From Flavobacteriaceae bacterium (GTDB lineage Bacteria; Bacteroidota; Bacteroidia; Flavobacteriales; Flavobacteriaceae), in assembly GCA_017858055.1 (NCBI GenBank), contig JAFMCA010000001.1, forward strand, positions 62,001 through 126,000: DNA of 64,000 nt. The letters are read 5' to 3'. Position 1 is the stretch's first letter, and every line of letters starts with the position of its first letter. Shown in pieces: positions 34,248 to 43,496 of this stretch. The notes beneath the pieces were generated by a model. It searched no databases, was not told the DNA's origin, and was given only the letters and a program-made list of their open reading frames with translations. Both the position numbers and the translations under genes were made by a program.

Positions 34248-35171
34248 ATGAAGCTACTGATTACAGGTGCTACGGGTGTTGTTGGAAAAACTTTAGTCCA
34301 AAAATTACTCGATGATGGGAATGAGGTTCATTACCTGACAACACAATCCTCAAAGTTAGATTCCATTCAAGGGGCCAAAGGTTTTTTTTGGAATCCTGAT
34401 TTAGATCAAATTGACACAGCATGTTTCCATGAAGTGGAGACTATTATCCACCTCGCCGGTGCCACAGTTGCTAAACGATGGACAAAAAAATATAAAGAGC
34501 AAATCTACTCAAGCCGAATAAAACCAACACAGCTGTTACTCAAAGGACTGGTTGAAATCAAAGAAAACCTAAAAGTAAAACATCTAATTAGTGCCTCGGC
34601 TATTGGAATTTATCCTTCACATCCTTACAGGCAGGTAACCGAGAATACACTTACCACCCCCCATACTTTTATGGAAAAGGTAGTTTGTGATTGGGAAAAA
34701 GAAGTTGACCAATTTAATAAAGAAGGAATTCGGGTGTGTAAGTTAAGAATAGGTTTAGTGCTGAGCCCGAAAGGAGGGGTGTTGGGGACATTAAAAATCC
34801 CAACAAAAATGGGTCTTGGAGCTGCTTTTGGAACAGGTGAGCAGGGTCAGTCATGGATTCATATTTCCGATTTGGTCGGAATTTTTAAAAACGCCGTGGA
34901 GGCTCAATGGGAAGGTGTTTTTAATGCCGTAAGTCCGAATCCTGTCTCACAAAACGAATTGATAAGCGCTTTAGCAAAATCTTTAAAAAAACCCAATTTC
35001 TTTCCTCCCATCCCTTCTTTTCTCCTCAGATTTATCCTAGGGGAGATGAGTGCGTTGGTTTTAGATAGTCATTGGGTAAGTGCACAAAAAACCATCAATC
35101 AGGGGTATCAGTTTCAGTTTCCTGAAATTCAGAAAGCACTTCATCATTTGGTCAGTCAAAGTGACAAATGA
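34248..35171 (+). CDS. TIGR01777-type NAD-dependent epimerase (YfcH-like)
   Basis: A 307-aa extended SDR protein. The Rossmann motif is ITGATGVVGKTL right at the start, the family motif is IIHLAGATVAKRWTKKYK, then ISASAIGIYP and LRIGLVLSPKGG, and the C-terminal DUF1731-like part is GEMSALVLDSHWV. The start is ATG 34248 (MKLLITGATG); the TTG start seven codons earlier adds nothing of the family. The substrate of YfcH-type proteins is unknown. It lies close behind mnmD. Confidence 0.88.
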   Translation: MKLLITGATGVVGKTLVQKLLDDGNEVHYLTTQSSKLDSIQGAKGFFWNPDLDQIDTACFHEVETIIHLAGATVAKRWTKKYKEQIYSSRIKPTQLLLKGLVEIKENLKVKHLISASAIGIYPSHPYRQVTENTLTTPHTFMEKVVCDWEKEVDQFNKEGIRVCKLRIGLVLSPKGGVLGTLKIPTKMGLGAAFGTGEQGQSWIHISDLVGIFKNAVEAQWEGVFNAVSPNPVSQNELISALAKSLKKPNFFPPIPSFLLRFILGEMSALVLDSHWVSAQKTINQGYQFQFPEIQKALHHLVSQSDK

Positions 35172-35231
35172 CAATTTGACATTTTTAGAGTATGGCAACA
35201 CTTTTGCATATCGTTAATAAAATCGAAATCA

Positions 35232-35771
35232 ATGGCAACTAAAGGAGCGAAAAAATCCACTGAAAATAAATCAACCCCAAAAAAAGAAGTTAAAAAATCT
35301 AGTGCAGAGATCAAACATAAAGAGAAAATTGAAGAACTTTCGCGTCTAGTAGAGCAGGAGAAAGAAAAGTTTATCCGACTTTTTGCTGAGTTTGAGAATT
35401 TTAAAAAAAGAACTGCCAAAGAGCGTTTGGAGCTTTTTAAAACTGCAAATCAAGAAGTCATTACTTCTTTAATTCCCGTATTGGATGACTTTAATCGTGC
35501 CAATCAACTCCTAGAGCAAGGTGCAGAGAAGATGGATGTAGAAGGATTTAAATTGATTTTCAACAAATTTGCTGAGGTACTGAAAAACAGTGGTTTAAAT
35601 CCTACAACCGCTAAAGTTGGGGATTCTTTTGATGCTGAAGTTCACGAAGCAATTACACAAATCCCAGCACCTACAGATGCTCAGAAAGGAAAAATCATTG
35701 ATATTATAGAAACCGGTTACCAGCTTGGAGACCGGATTATTCGTTATCCTAAAGTGGTCGTGGGCCAATAA
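35232..35771 (+). CDS. grpE: Nucleotide exchange factor GrpE
   Basis: A 179-aa GrpE, the exchange factor that releases ADP from DnaK. A Lys/Ser-rich N-terminal tail (to about residue 30) is followed by a long coiled-coil helix with RLFAEFENFKKRTAKERLEL, then the beta domain with VDSFDAEVHEAI-type residues (GDSFDAEVHEAITQ) and the closing GYQLGDRIIRYPKVVVG. It is 3 nt before dnaJ, a typical pair. I saw no CIRCE operator in front. Confidence 0.95.
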   Translation: MATKGAKKSTENKSTPKKEVKKSSAEIKHKEKIEELSRLVEQEKEKFIRLFAEFENFKKRTAKERLELFKTANQEVITSLIPVLDDFNRANQLLEQGAEKMDVEGFKLIFNKFAEVLKNSGLNPTTAKVGDSFDAEVHEAITQIPAPTDAQKGKIIDIIETGYQLGDRIIRYPKVVVGQ

Positions 35772-35774
35772 AAT

Positions 35775-36890
35775 ATGAAAGAAGATTATTACGAAATATT
35801 AGGAATTTCCAAGGGTGCCACTGCTGCTGAAATTAAAAAAGCATATCGAAAGAAAGCAATCCAATACCATCCTGACAAAAATCCGGATGACAGTTCCGCT
35901 GAGGCAAAATTTAAGAAAGCGGCTGAGGCCTATGAGGTTTTAGGTAACGAAGAAAAAAGAGCTAAATACGATCAATACGGTCACGCTGCATTTGAAGGAG
36001 GTCAAGGTTTTGGTGGAGGTGGTATGAACATGGATGATATTTTCAGTCAATTTGGAGATATTTTCGGCAGTGCATTTGGAGGCAGTTTTAGCTCTGGAGG
36101 AGGATTTGGTGGTGGCCAAAGACGCTCCCAAGGTTCTAACATGCGTATTCGTGTCAAGCTAACCTTAGAAGAAATTGCAAAAGGGGTTGAGAAAAAAATT
36201 AAAGTCCCGAGGAAAGTACAAGCAGCTGGTGTTCAATACGGAACTTGTAAGTCGTGTAATGGACAAGGTCAAGTATTGAAAATCACCAACACCATATTGG
36301 GAAGAATGCAGACCTCTGCCCTTTGTAGTAGTTGTGGAGGAAGCGGTCAGACCTTACTAAACCGGCCCCCTGGTACTGACCCCAATGGGATGATTAAAAA
36401 AGAAGAAACAGTTTCTATTAAAATTCCGGCAGGTGTAGAAGGAGGGATGCAATTAAAGGTTAGCGGGAAAGGAAATGAGGCCCCAGCGAATGGAATCTCA
36501 GGAGATTTATTGGTCTTAATCGAAGAAATTCCTCATGATGTTTTTGTCCGTGAAGGAAATCACCTACACTACGATCTTTACGTGAGTATATCAGAAGCGG
36601 CACTTGGAGTCTCAAAAGAATTGAACCTGTTGGATGGTAAAGCTAGAATTAAGTTAGAGCCTGGGATTCAGTCTGGGAAAACCTTGCGATTACGAGGAAA
36701 AGGTTTGGCAAGTGTTAACGGTTATGGAACAGGAGATTTGCTGGTGCACATAAATGTTTGGACACCAAAAAAGTTAAACAAAGAGCAGGAACAGTTTTTT
36801 GAAAAAATGTTAGAGGACTCGAATTTTAAGCCCAGCCCTGAAAAGACCGACAAATCGTTTTTTGAAAAAGTGAAGGATATGTTTGCCTAA
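35775..36890 (+). CDS. dnaJ: Chaperone DnaJ with a single-centre zinc domain
   Basis: A 371-aa type-I-like Hsp40. The J domain includes YHPDKN (HPD at about residues 33-35), then a Gly/Phe-rich linker (about 75-120). The zinc domain holds only two CxxCxGxG motifs, CKSCNGQGQ and CSSCGGSGQ, where most DnaJ proteins have four, so it can build one zinc centre. The spacer NTILGRMQT links the two. This shortened form is usual in Flavobacteriia, so it is a lineage trait rather than damage. The substrate-binding C-terminal domains are intact. Confidence 0.93.
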   Translation: MKEDYYEILGISKGATAAEIKKAYRKKAIQYHPDKNPDDSSAEAKFKKAAEAYEVLGNEEKRAKYDQYGHAAFEGGQGFGGGGMNMDDIFSQFGDIFGSAFGGSFSSGGGFGGGQRRSQGSNMRIRVKLTLEEIAKGVEKKIKVPRKVQAAGVQYGTCKSCNGQGQVLKITNTILGRMQTSALCSSCGGSGQTLLNRPPGTDPNGMIKKEETVSIKIPAGVEGGMQLKVSGKGNEAPANGISGDLLVLIEEIPHDVFVREGNHLHYDLYVSISEAALGVSKELNLLDGKARIKLEPGIQSGKTLRLRGKGLASVNGYGTGDLLVHINVWTPKKLNKEQEQFFEKMLEDSNFKPSPEKTDKSFFEKVKDMFA

Positions 36891-36895
36891 TTGAA

Positions 36896-36924
36896 TTGAT
36901 TTTTAAAAAAAAATTATATATTTG
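36896..36924 (+). promoter_or_regulatory. Candidate promoter between dnaJ and mscS
   Basis: TTG (36896-36898) and TATATTTG (36917-36924), 18 bp apart, match the Bacteroidota promoter. It lies before the dnaJ terminator, so a transcript from it would meet a small hairpin (CTAACA/TGTTAG, 36933-36949) and then the strong terminator within about 80 nt. Confidence 0.45.
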
Positions 36925-36979
36925 GTTTATTGCTAACATATTTTGTTAGTTATATTTTTCTTTTTCATAGCAATTTTTT

Positions 36980-37012
36980 CCCATCCTTTGACGAGGATGG
37001 GTTTTGTTTTTT
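36980..37012 (+). terminator. Intrinsic terminator after dnaJ
   Basis: CCCATCC (36980-36986) pairs with GGATGGG (36995-37001) across an 8-nt loop and is followed by TTTTGTTTTTT. Confidence 0.88.
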
Positions 37013-37033
37013 GTATTAACTTCCCCATGTATT

Positions 37034-37882
37034 ATGAATTTTATAAATAAAATCATCGACCTCCTAAATCACCGTTTTTCCATAGGTGATACGATTTCTT
37101 TTACCCCCAAGTCTGTGGTGATTGTAATCCTGGTTCTGATTCTTACCTCTTTTCTCTTAAAAATTATCAGAAAAATAATCTTTAGGACCTTGGCGAGTGA
37201 CACTAAAATGAAGTTTAAAAGTCTTTTTTCATTTTTTAATTACTTCGTTTACATTGTTGTTACGCTGATTTTACTCCAAAATTTTGGTGTTAATCTTACA
37301 GCTGTATTTGCTGCTTCCGCAGCATTATTAGTTGGTGTGGGTCTTGCACTACAAACCTTCATCCAAGATATTATTTCAGGGGTTTTTATTTTAATTGATA
37401 AATCCGTACTCGTCGGGGATATTATCGAAGTTGATGGACAAATTGGTCAGGTGGAAAACATCAAGCTTCGAACAACACGGGCAGTTACAAGAGAAAATAA
37501 GGTATTGATCATTCCCAATCATAAATTTTTAACGTCAATCTTATTCAATTGGACCGAAAATGGAATTCTGACTAAGGAAATTGTTGAAGTAGGAGTAGCC
37601 TACAGAAGTAACCCTAGAGAGGTGGAAGCCATACTTTTAGACGTTGCTTTAAAAAATGATAAAGTCTTGAATGATCCGTCTCCTTTTGTAATATTTAAAG
37701 ATTTTGGAGACAGTGCATTGATCTTCCATTTGTACATTTCATTAAACAGCAGTTTTTCAGCCAATATTGTCAAGAGTGATGTCCGTTATGACATTTATGA
37801 GGCTCTTGCATCAAAAGGTATTGAGATTCCATTCCCACAACGTACCATTACTTATGCTCATCCTCCAAAACAAGCGGAATGA
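37034..37882 (+). CDS. Small-conductance mechanosensitive channel (MscS family)
   Basis: A 282-aa MscS channel that opens under membrane tension. It has three N-terminal helices; the pore-lining third helix reads AVFAASAALLVGVGLALQTFIQDIISG with the Gly/Ala pattern that packs the heptamer. The beta domain follows with VGDIIEVDGQIGQVENI and the C-terminal alpha/beta domain ends in IPFPQRT. The start is ATG 37034, 22 nt past the dnaJ terminator T run; the longer frame would start inside the terminator. It overlaps the next gene by 4 nt. Confidence 0.92.
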   Translation: MNFINKIIDLLNHRFSIGDTISFTPKSVVIVILVLILTSFLLKIIRKIIFRTLASDTKMKFKSLFSFFNYFVYIVVTLILLQNFGVNLTAVFAASAALLVGVGLALQTFIQDIISGVFILIDKSVLVGDIIEVDGQIGQVENIKLRTTRAVTRENKVLIIPNHKFLTSILFNWTENGILTKEIVEVGVAYRSNPREVEAILLDVALKNDKVLNDPSPFVIFKDFGDSALIFHLYISLNSSFSANIVKSDVRYDIYEALASKGIEIPFPQRTITYAHPPKQAE

Positions 37883-39042
37883 TTAAAATATTATTAATTG
37901 AGGACGAAGAGCCTATAAGAAGGGTCATGGTTCGAATTTTAACTCAGGAAAATGCCTCCTATGAAATCACAGAAGCTGTAGATGGTAAAGAAGGGTTGAA
38001 TTTATTAGAAAAATCTAAATTCGACTTGGTTTTATGTGATATTAAAATGCCTAAAATGGATGGTATTGAAGTACTGCAAAAAGCAAACCAAAAAGGAATT
38101 TTAGTTCCCTTTATCATGCTTACAGGTCACGGAAATGTGGAGACTGCCGTTGAATCTATGAAACTGGGAGCTTATGATTTTATTTCAAAACCTCCAGATT
38201 TAAATCGTCTATTGACCGCTGTGCGGCATGCCATAGAAAATAAAACCCTCAAAAATGAAAATTTAAAGCTGAAGCGTAAAGTTGCACAAAAATATACCAT
38301 CATTGGGGAAAGCTTACCTGTACAGAAAATGGTAGATATGATCTCTAAAGTGGCTGCTACTGACGCACGCGTACTTATCACTGGGGAAAATGGTACTGGA
38401 AAAGAGTTGGTTGCACACCAATTACATGAACAAAGTGATCGGAGTAAAGAGAATTTTATTGAGGTGAATTGTGCAGCAATTCCCTCAGAATTAATTGAAA
38501 GCGAACTTTTTGGTCATGTGAAAGGGGCATTTACTTCAGCTGTAAAGGATCGTTCCGGAAAATTTGAGGCGGCAGATCGGGGGACTTTGTTTTTGGATGA
38601 GATTGCAGACATGAGTTTAGCTGCTCAAGCAAAAGTTTTAAGAGCTTTACAAGAGAAAAAAATCCAACGCGTTGGAAATGAAAAGGACATTAGTGTGGAT
38701 GTCAGGGTCATTGCTGCAACCAACAAAGATCTACTACACGAAATTAAAGAAGGCCGATTTAGAGAGGATTTATACCATCGATTGGCGGTTATTATAATCC
38801 ATGTTCCTTCACTGGAGGATAGAAAAGAGGACATCCCTTTATTGATTACTCATTTTGTATCGGCTCTCTCTAAAGAGCAAGGGTTAGAAGTAAAATCTTT
38901 TTCAGAAGAAGCATTAAAAAAATTAGGGAATTACCCTTGGACTGGAAATGTAAGAGAATTACGTAATGTAGTTGAACGATTACTGATTTTAGGAGATGAT
39001 CCGATCAGCCCAGAAAACATCGATCAATTTGCTCCAAAATAA
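37879..39042 (+). CDS. NtrC-family response regulator lacking the DNA-binding domain
   Basis: A 387-aa protein with a receiver domain (phosphoacceptor Asp54 in CDIKMPKMDG) and a sigma-54-interaction AAA+ domain: Walker A GENGTGKE at about 169-176, the loop GAFTSA (for GAFTGA), and the Walker B region GTLFLDEIADMS. It ends at NVRELRNVVERLLILGDDPISPEN..., so the Fis-type HTH is absent. That shortened form is common in Bacteroidota and is thought to act from solution or with partners. It overlaps mscS by 4 nt, so osmotic or envelope control is a possibility, not shown. Confidence 0.9.
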   Translation: MIKILLIEDEEPIRRVMVRILTQENASYEITEAVDGKEGLNLLEKSKFDLVLCDIKMPKMDGIEVLQKANQKGILVPFIMLTGHGNVETAVESMKLGAYDFISKPPDLNRLLTAVRHAIENKTLKNENLKLKRKVAQKYTIIGESLPVQKMVDMISKVAATDARVLITGENGTGKELVAHQLHEQSDRSKENFIEVNCAAIPSELIESELFGHVKGAFTSAVKDRSGKFEAADRGTLFLDEIADMSLAAQAKVLRALQEKKIQRVGNEKDISVDVRVIAATNKDLLHEIKEGRFREDLYHRLAVIIIHVPSLEDRKEDIPLLITHFVSALSKEQGLEVKSFSEEALKKLGNYPWTGNVRELRNVVERLLILGDDPISPENIDQFAPK

Positions 39043-39049
39043 ATAAATT

Positions 39050-40429
39050 ATGAGATACTTCAGATTATTGTTTGCCTTGTGTGGTATGATGGCTTTTGGA
39101 CAACAAATGCAGGAGTCGGACGCAAAACAACTTCAAACTATTTACAATCATGCCTTAACTTCAGGAAAAGCTTACGATTGGTTGGATCATCTTTCCAATA
39201 AAATTGGGGGACGTTTATCTGGATCTTTAAATGCAGAACGAGCTGTAGAATGGGGTAGACAAGAGCTGGAAACTTTGGGTTTAGACAGGGTGTTTTTACA
39301 AAAAGTTATGGTTCCTAAATGGGTTCGAGGAACTTTTGAGTACGCAAGTATAATAACGGGTCCTGGGATGAGTATGAATGTACCTGTATGTGCATTAGGA
39401 GGCTCCATAGCTACCCCAGCCTCTGGCCTACGAGCCAATGTGGTGGAGGTAAAAAGTTTCGAAGAATTGGAATCTTTAGGAGAAGAAAAAGTCAAAGGTA
39501 AGTTTGTCTTTTTTAATCGTCCAATGCCTGCAAATTTGATTAATACCTTTGAAGCCTATTCGAAAACAGTAAATCAACGTTCTCAAGGGGCAGCAAGGGC
39601 AGCAAAATTAGGAGCAGTTGGTGTACTTGTCCGATCCATGAATTTACGTCTGGATGATTTTCCCCATACAGGAAATATGAGTTATGGCGATTTACCGAAC
39701 TCTATGCGCATACCCGCTGCTGCGATTAGCACAAACGGTGCACAATTGCTTAGTTCCATGCTTTCATTGAATAACAAATTAAATTTTTACCTCAAACTGG
39801 ATTGTAAAAACTTTCCTGATGTGCCCTCATTCAATGTTGTTGGGGAAATCAAAGGGAGTGAATTCCCTGAACAAATAATTGTGGTTGGAGGACACCTAGA
39901 CTCTTGGGATTTAGGCGATGGTTCTCATGATGATGGTGCTGGCATCGTCCAGTCCATGGAAGTGTTACGTCTTTTTAAAGAAATGAATTACAAACCGAAA
40001 CGAACGGTTCGAGTTGTGCTCTACATGAATGAGGAAAACGGGTTGCGTGGTGGTTCAGGATATGCACAGTATGCAAAAGAGAATCAAGAAAATCACATTT
40101 TTGCCTTGGAATCTGACGCAGGAGGATTTTCTCCCCGAGGTTTTGTATTTGAGGCAACAGGGGAGCAGTTTGAAAAGATAATACAATGGAAATCTTATTT
40201 TGAACCCTATTACGCAGATCGATTTGAATTAGGAGGAAGTGGAGCAGATATAGGACCCCTTCGAGATGGCAAAATTGTTTTGTCTGGCCTGCGACCAGAT
40301 TCACAACGTTATTTTGATTTTCATCATGCAGCCAACGATACCTTTGATGCGATTAATAAAAGAGAACTGGAACTCGGTGCAGCAGCCATGACGAGTCTGG
40401 TATATTTAGTTGACCAATACGGTTTTTAA
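39050..40429 (+). CDS. Exported M28-family aminopeptidase with PA domain
   Basis: A 459-aa zinc peptidase with a signal peptide (MRYFRLLFALCGMMAFGQQ). The protease-associated insert lies at about residues 110-245. The co-catalytic zinc ligands are visible as GGHLDSWDLGDGSHDDGAG (His and bridging Asp), MNEENGLRGG (Glu-Glu), ESDAGG (Asp) and DFHHAANDTFD (His). M28 enzymes release N-terminal amino acids or act as carboxypeptidases in the periplasm or outside. Neighbours do not tell the substrate. Starts 7 nt after the regulator gene. Confidence 0.9.
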   Translation: MRYFRLLFALCGMMAFGQQMQESDAKQLQTIYNHALTSGKAYDWLDHLSNKIGGRLSGSLNAERAVEWGRQELETLGLDRVFLQKVMVPKWVRGTFEYASIITGPGMSMNVPVCALGGSIATPASGLRANVVEVKSFEELESLGEEKVKGKFVFFNRPMPANLINTFEAYSKTVNQRSQGAARAAKLGAVGVLVRSMNLRLDDFPHTGNMSYGDLPNSMRIPAAAISTNGAQLLSSMLSLNNKLNFYLKLDCKNFPDVPSFNVVGEIKGSEFPEQIIVVGGHLDSWDLGDGSHDDGAGIVQSMEVLRLFKEMNYKPKRTVRVVLYMNEENGLRGGSGYAQYAKENQENHIFALESDAGGFSPRGFVFEATGEQFEKIIQWKSYFEPYYADRFELGGSGADIGPLRDGKIVLSGLRPDSQRYFDFHHAANDTFDAINKRELELGAAAMTSLVYLVDQYGF

Positions 40430-40441
40430 TCACACGATTGG

Positions 40442-41818
40442 ATGACGCTAAACCTTTCCCAGTACACTAAAGAATTTCGTTACAATCTTCGACTCGCTTT
40501 TCCTGTAATCATTGGATTACTCGGACATACATTTGTTCAACTGGTAGACAATATCATGGTGGGTCAACTTGGAACAGCCGAATTGGCAGCGGTATCGCTA
40601 GGAAATTCTTTCTTTTTTGTTGCCATGTCACTAGGAATTGGTTTCTCTACAGCCATCACTCCTTTAATTGCAGAAACCGATGGAGCAAAGGATGTAATCG
40701 GGGGAAGAAATGTTTTTATTCATGGGTTATTACTCTGTTTTTCCTTAGGGGTTTTCCTTACCCTAGGCGTGATATTGAGCAAGCCTTTATTGTTTCAGAT
40801 GGGACAACCTGAAGAGGTTGTGGAATTGGCTTATCCGTATTTACAATGGGTCGCCATTTCATTAATACCCTTAGTTTTTTTTCAAGGGTTTAAACAATTT
40901 TCAGAAGGACTTTCCCATACCAGACCTGCCATGTACGCAACTCTTTTAGGGAATATCGTCAATGTGATTTTAAACTATTTTTTGATTTTTGGTTTTTGGA
41001 TTTTTCCTAAAATGGGAGTGGAGGGTGCCGCCATAGGGAGTCTTTTTGCTCGTTGTTCTATGCTCTTATTTATGGCATTTTATGTCCGATTTAGTCCTCA
41101 TTTTTCTAACTACGTTCGTAAAATTTCTTTTAAAAAGCCCCAATGGAGTTTGTTTCAAAAAATCATCAACCTTGGATTTCCGTCTGCATTACAAATGTTT
41201 TTTGAAGTCATCTTTTTTACCGCTGCAATCTGGCTTTCTGGTTTTTTAGGAAAAAATGAACAAGCAGCCAATCAGATTGCGCTCAACCTTTCCTCCATGA
41301 CCTTTATGTTTGCAATGGGTCTGGGAGTAACGGCTATGATTCGAGTAGGTAATCAGAAGGGGAAGAACGACTTTTTTAAATTGCGTGAAGTTGCCCATTC
41401 AATTTTTGTGTTAATATTTATATTCGATGTTTTATTTTGCTTGCTATTTCTTTTATTGCACAACCTGCTTCCTTGGATTTATTTAGATGGATCAAATGTT
41501 TTAGAATTTGCGGATGTGAATGAAGTGGTTCAAATAGCCTCCACCTTATTGATTGTATCGGCATTTTTTCAGATTTCTGATGGGCTGCAAGCAGTTGTAT
41601 TGGGAGCATTAAGAGGCTTACAAGATGTAAACATACCCGCTTGGATCACCTTTTTTTCTTATGGTATTTTTGGATTTCCCATTGCCTATTATTTAGGAAT
41701 TTATACCGATCTTGCTACTACAGGCATATGGATTGGGCTACTCTCCGGATTATCCTCCTCCGCTTTGCTTTTATTTATTCGATTTCGATATTTGACAAAC
41801 AACCTTATACTCAATTAA
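40442..41818 (+). CDS. MATE-family efflux transporter
   Basis: A 458-aa inner-membrane protein with twelve expected helices and the MATE two-bundle layout. Typical segments are IIGLLGHTFVQLVDNIMVGQLGTAELAAVSLGNS at the start (kept in two pieces here: VDNIMVGQLG and ELAAVSLGNS), GFPSALQMFFEV beginning the second bundle and NQIALNLSSMTF. Exports organic cations or drugs against H+ or Na+. The NorM/DinF subtype cannot be set with confidence. Confidence 0.9.
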   Translation: MTLNLSQYTKEFRYNLRLAFPVIIGLLGHTFVQLVDNIMVGQLGTAELAAVSLGNSFFFVAMSLGIGFSTAITPLIAETDGAKDVIGGRNVFIHGLLLCFSLGVFLTLGVILSKPLLFQMGQPEEVVELAYPYLQWVAISLIPLVFFQGFKQFSEGLSHTRPAMYATLLGNIVNVILNYFLIFGFWIFPKMGVEGAAIGSLFARCSMLLFMAFYVRFSPHFSNYVRKISFKKPQWSLFQKIINLGFPSALQMFFEVIFFTAAIWLSGFLGKNEQAANQIALNLSSMTFMFAMGLGVTAMIRVGNQKGKNDFFKLREVAHSIFVLIFIFDVLFCLLFLLLHNLLPWIYLDGSNVLEFADVNEVVQIASTLLIVSAFFQISDGLQAVVLGALRGLQDVNIPAWITFFSYGIFGFPIAYYLGIYTDLATTGIWIGLLSGLSSSALLLFIRFRYLTNNLILN

Positions 41819-41821
41819 CCT

Positions 41822-42046
41822 ATGGAATTACCAAAATTTCTAATCGCCGACAATTCAGAATTGGAAGATGCCTTATTTGTTGTGCATACCGAATACCCAA
41901 GATTTATATTAAATGTACAGAATGATGAGGTGCATTGGTTTGAAGAGTTTGACAAAGAAGATGAAGCAACATTAAAATCGGAGTCACATTTTTTGATCGA
42001 GGCTGCATTTAATTTTTACGATAAAGAAATGGATATGCTCGAATAA
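41822..42046 (+). CDS. Conserved small acidic protein
   Basis: A 74-aa acidic soluble protein (MELPKFLIADNSELEDALFV at the start, AFNFYDKEMDMLE at the end). I recognise it only as a short protein repeatedly found in Flavobacteria; no function is known to me. It lies 3 nt after the MATE gene and touches the PAP2 gene at its end, so it is in the same operon. Confidence 0.7.
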   Translation: MELPKFLIADNSELEDALFVVHTEYPRFILNVQNDEVHWFEEFDKEDEATLKSESHFLIEAAFNFYDKEMDMLE

Positions 42047-42613
42047 ATGGATGTACTTGTATCATGGGATAAAGCTTTGTTTTTATGGCTCAATGGGATG
42101 GGCACAGAAACCTTCGATTCCTTTTGGATGTTGTTAACGAATCGTGGTTCAAACATTTCCTTATATCTTTTCCTTTGGCTTTTTTTTGGGTACAAGTATT
42201 CTTGGAAAGCTGCACTCTATTTGTTAGTATTTTCTGGGCTTCTTATTTTGTGCACGGATCAGTTAACCAATCTTTTTAAAAATACAGTTGCTAGACCACG
42301 ACCCTGCTTTGATGAGGAGATCATGTCTTTTGTTCGGTTGGTGAAATCCAATTGTGGAAGTCGATTTGGATTTTTTTCAGGTCATGCATCCAATTCCTTT
42401 GCATTGGCAGTATTCTATGGATTACTCTACAAACCTAAAGCGCAATGGCTTCTCTATCTTTTATTGATCGTTGCTTTGTTTATAGCCTATAGCAGGATAT
42501 ATATAGGGGTTCATTATCCTTTAGACATTATTGCAGGTTCCGTAGTTGGTAGTTTACTTGGGGCTTTGTTTTTTCGCCTGTGGGTTGGGTTTAACCTTCG
42601 ATTCTTAAGCTAA
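42047..42613 (+). CDS. PAP2-family lipid phosphatase
   Basis: A 188-aa membrane phosphatase of the phosphatidic acid phosphatase type 2 group. The three active-site motifs are in order: KNTVARPRP (K-x6-RP), FFSGHASNSF (P/S-S-G-H) and SRIYIGVHYPLDIIAG (SR-x5-H-x3-D). Five or so membrane helices. It removes phosphate from lipids such as undecaprenyl diphosphate or phosphatidic acid; which one is unknown. The 3' end overlaps the convergent galM gene by 23 nt. Confidence 0.92.
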   Translation: MDVLVSWDKALFLWLNGMGTETFDSFWMLLTNRGSNISLYLFLWLFFGYKYSWKAALYLLVFSGLLILCTDQLTNLFKNTVARPRPCFDEEIMSFVRLVKSNCGSRFGFFSGHASNSFALAVFYGLLYKPKAQWLLYLLLIVALFIAYSRIYIGVHYPLDIIAGSVVGSLLGALFFRLWVGFNLRFLS

Positions 42614-43493
42614 ACTCAAAAAAGCTAGAGTGGTTGTATTCTTGGTTTGCTTCAACTAGGGTTGAAGGGAAATCAGGAATATTTGGAGAATTTGAAAATT
42701 TTTGAGTTTCAAAACAAATCGCATCAAAATGCGGTGGAGTAAAAACAACCACTCCAGGTTGATCGGTATAGACCTTCATTTGAATTCCCGTATCAGGAGA
42801 ATAGATTGAGGAAATAAAATGGTTCATTTTTTTAATCACAAAATAATCGTCAAGTGGAGTGTTGTCAATATTTTTTTCGTTTCTAAAATCTAATGGAGTT
42901 AAGCCGACATCCAGCTTCCTTCCAGTAGGGACAAGGTTTTGAAGTTCTAAGTAGTGATCTGCGTGTATAAATAACTTTTGTTTTCCGATAGGGGTGTTGG
43001 GATTCATGCTAAAATAAGCATGATTGGTCATGTTAATGGGAGTCGTTGCGGAAGGTTTTGCTTGATACTGTATTTCTAGACCGTTCGTCTTAAGAGTATA
43101 GGTTACATGAGCGTGAACACTTCCTGGAAATCCACTACTTCCTTCGGGGCAATCGTATTCAAAAGTAATTGTATTCTGTTCTCGTGTGTATTTTGGGGTC
43201 CAATTTTTTAAATGCCAACCACTTTTTCCACTGTGAAGCATCACGCCGTTTTCATTTTCAATTGTTATGGATTGACCTCCAACCTGTATTGGGTTAACCA
43301 AGCGTCCAGCAAAGCGTCCTATCACCGCACCTTGAGCCCATTTATCAGTTAGATACTCTTCGGGTGTAGCTAATCCCATAATGACATTGGTAGGAACTCC
43401 ATGTATGTCTTTAACCCACAATTGATGTAAAATGGCTCCGTAGGCAATACATACCGCCTTTATTGAATCGTTTTCTAAGATGAAAGTCTTCAA
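42591..43493 (-). CDS. galM: Aldose 1-epimerase
   Basis: A 300-aa mutarotase of the GalM fold, which interconverts alpha and beta forms of aldoses. Active-site residues are recognisable in FAGRLVNPIQ, NMTNHAYFSMN (His) and the C-terminal LVEANQEY (catalytic Glu region, here in FPSTLVEANQEYNHSSFFEFS). The start MKTFILENDSIKAVCIAYGA fits the family. It is followed after a short gap by msrA upstream on the same strand. Confidence 0.85.
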   Translation of the reverse strand: MKTFILENDSIKAVCIAYGAILHQLWVKDIHGVPTNVIMGLATPEEYLTDKWAQGAVIGRFAGRLVNPIQVGGQSITIENENGVMLHSGKSGWHLKNWTPKYTREQNTITFEYDCPEGSSGFPGSVHAHVTYTLKTNGLEIQYQAKPSATTPINMTNHAYFSMNPNTPIGKQKLFIHADHYLELQNLVPTGRKLDVGLTPLDFRNEKNIDNTPLDDYFVIKKMNHFISSIYSPDTGIQMKVYTDQPGVVVFTPPHFDAICFETQKFSNSPNIPDFPSTLVEANQEYNHSSFFEFSLRIEG

Positions 43494-43496
43494 GAC

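Noticed and set aside
35775-36890. DnaJ with only two zinc motifs as a damaged gene
   Set aside because: The two motifs are spaced in the regular flavobacterial way and the rest is intact; this is a known lineage form.
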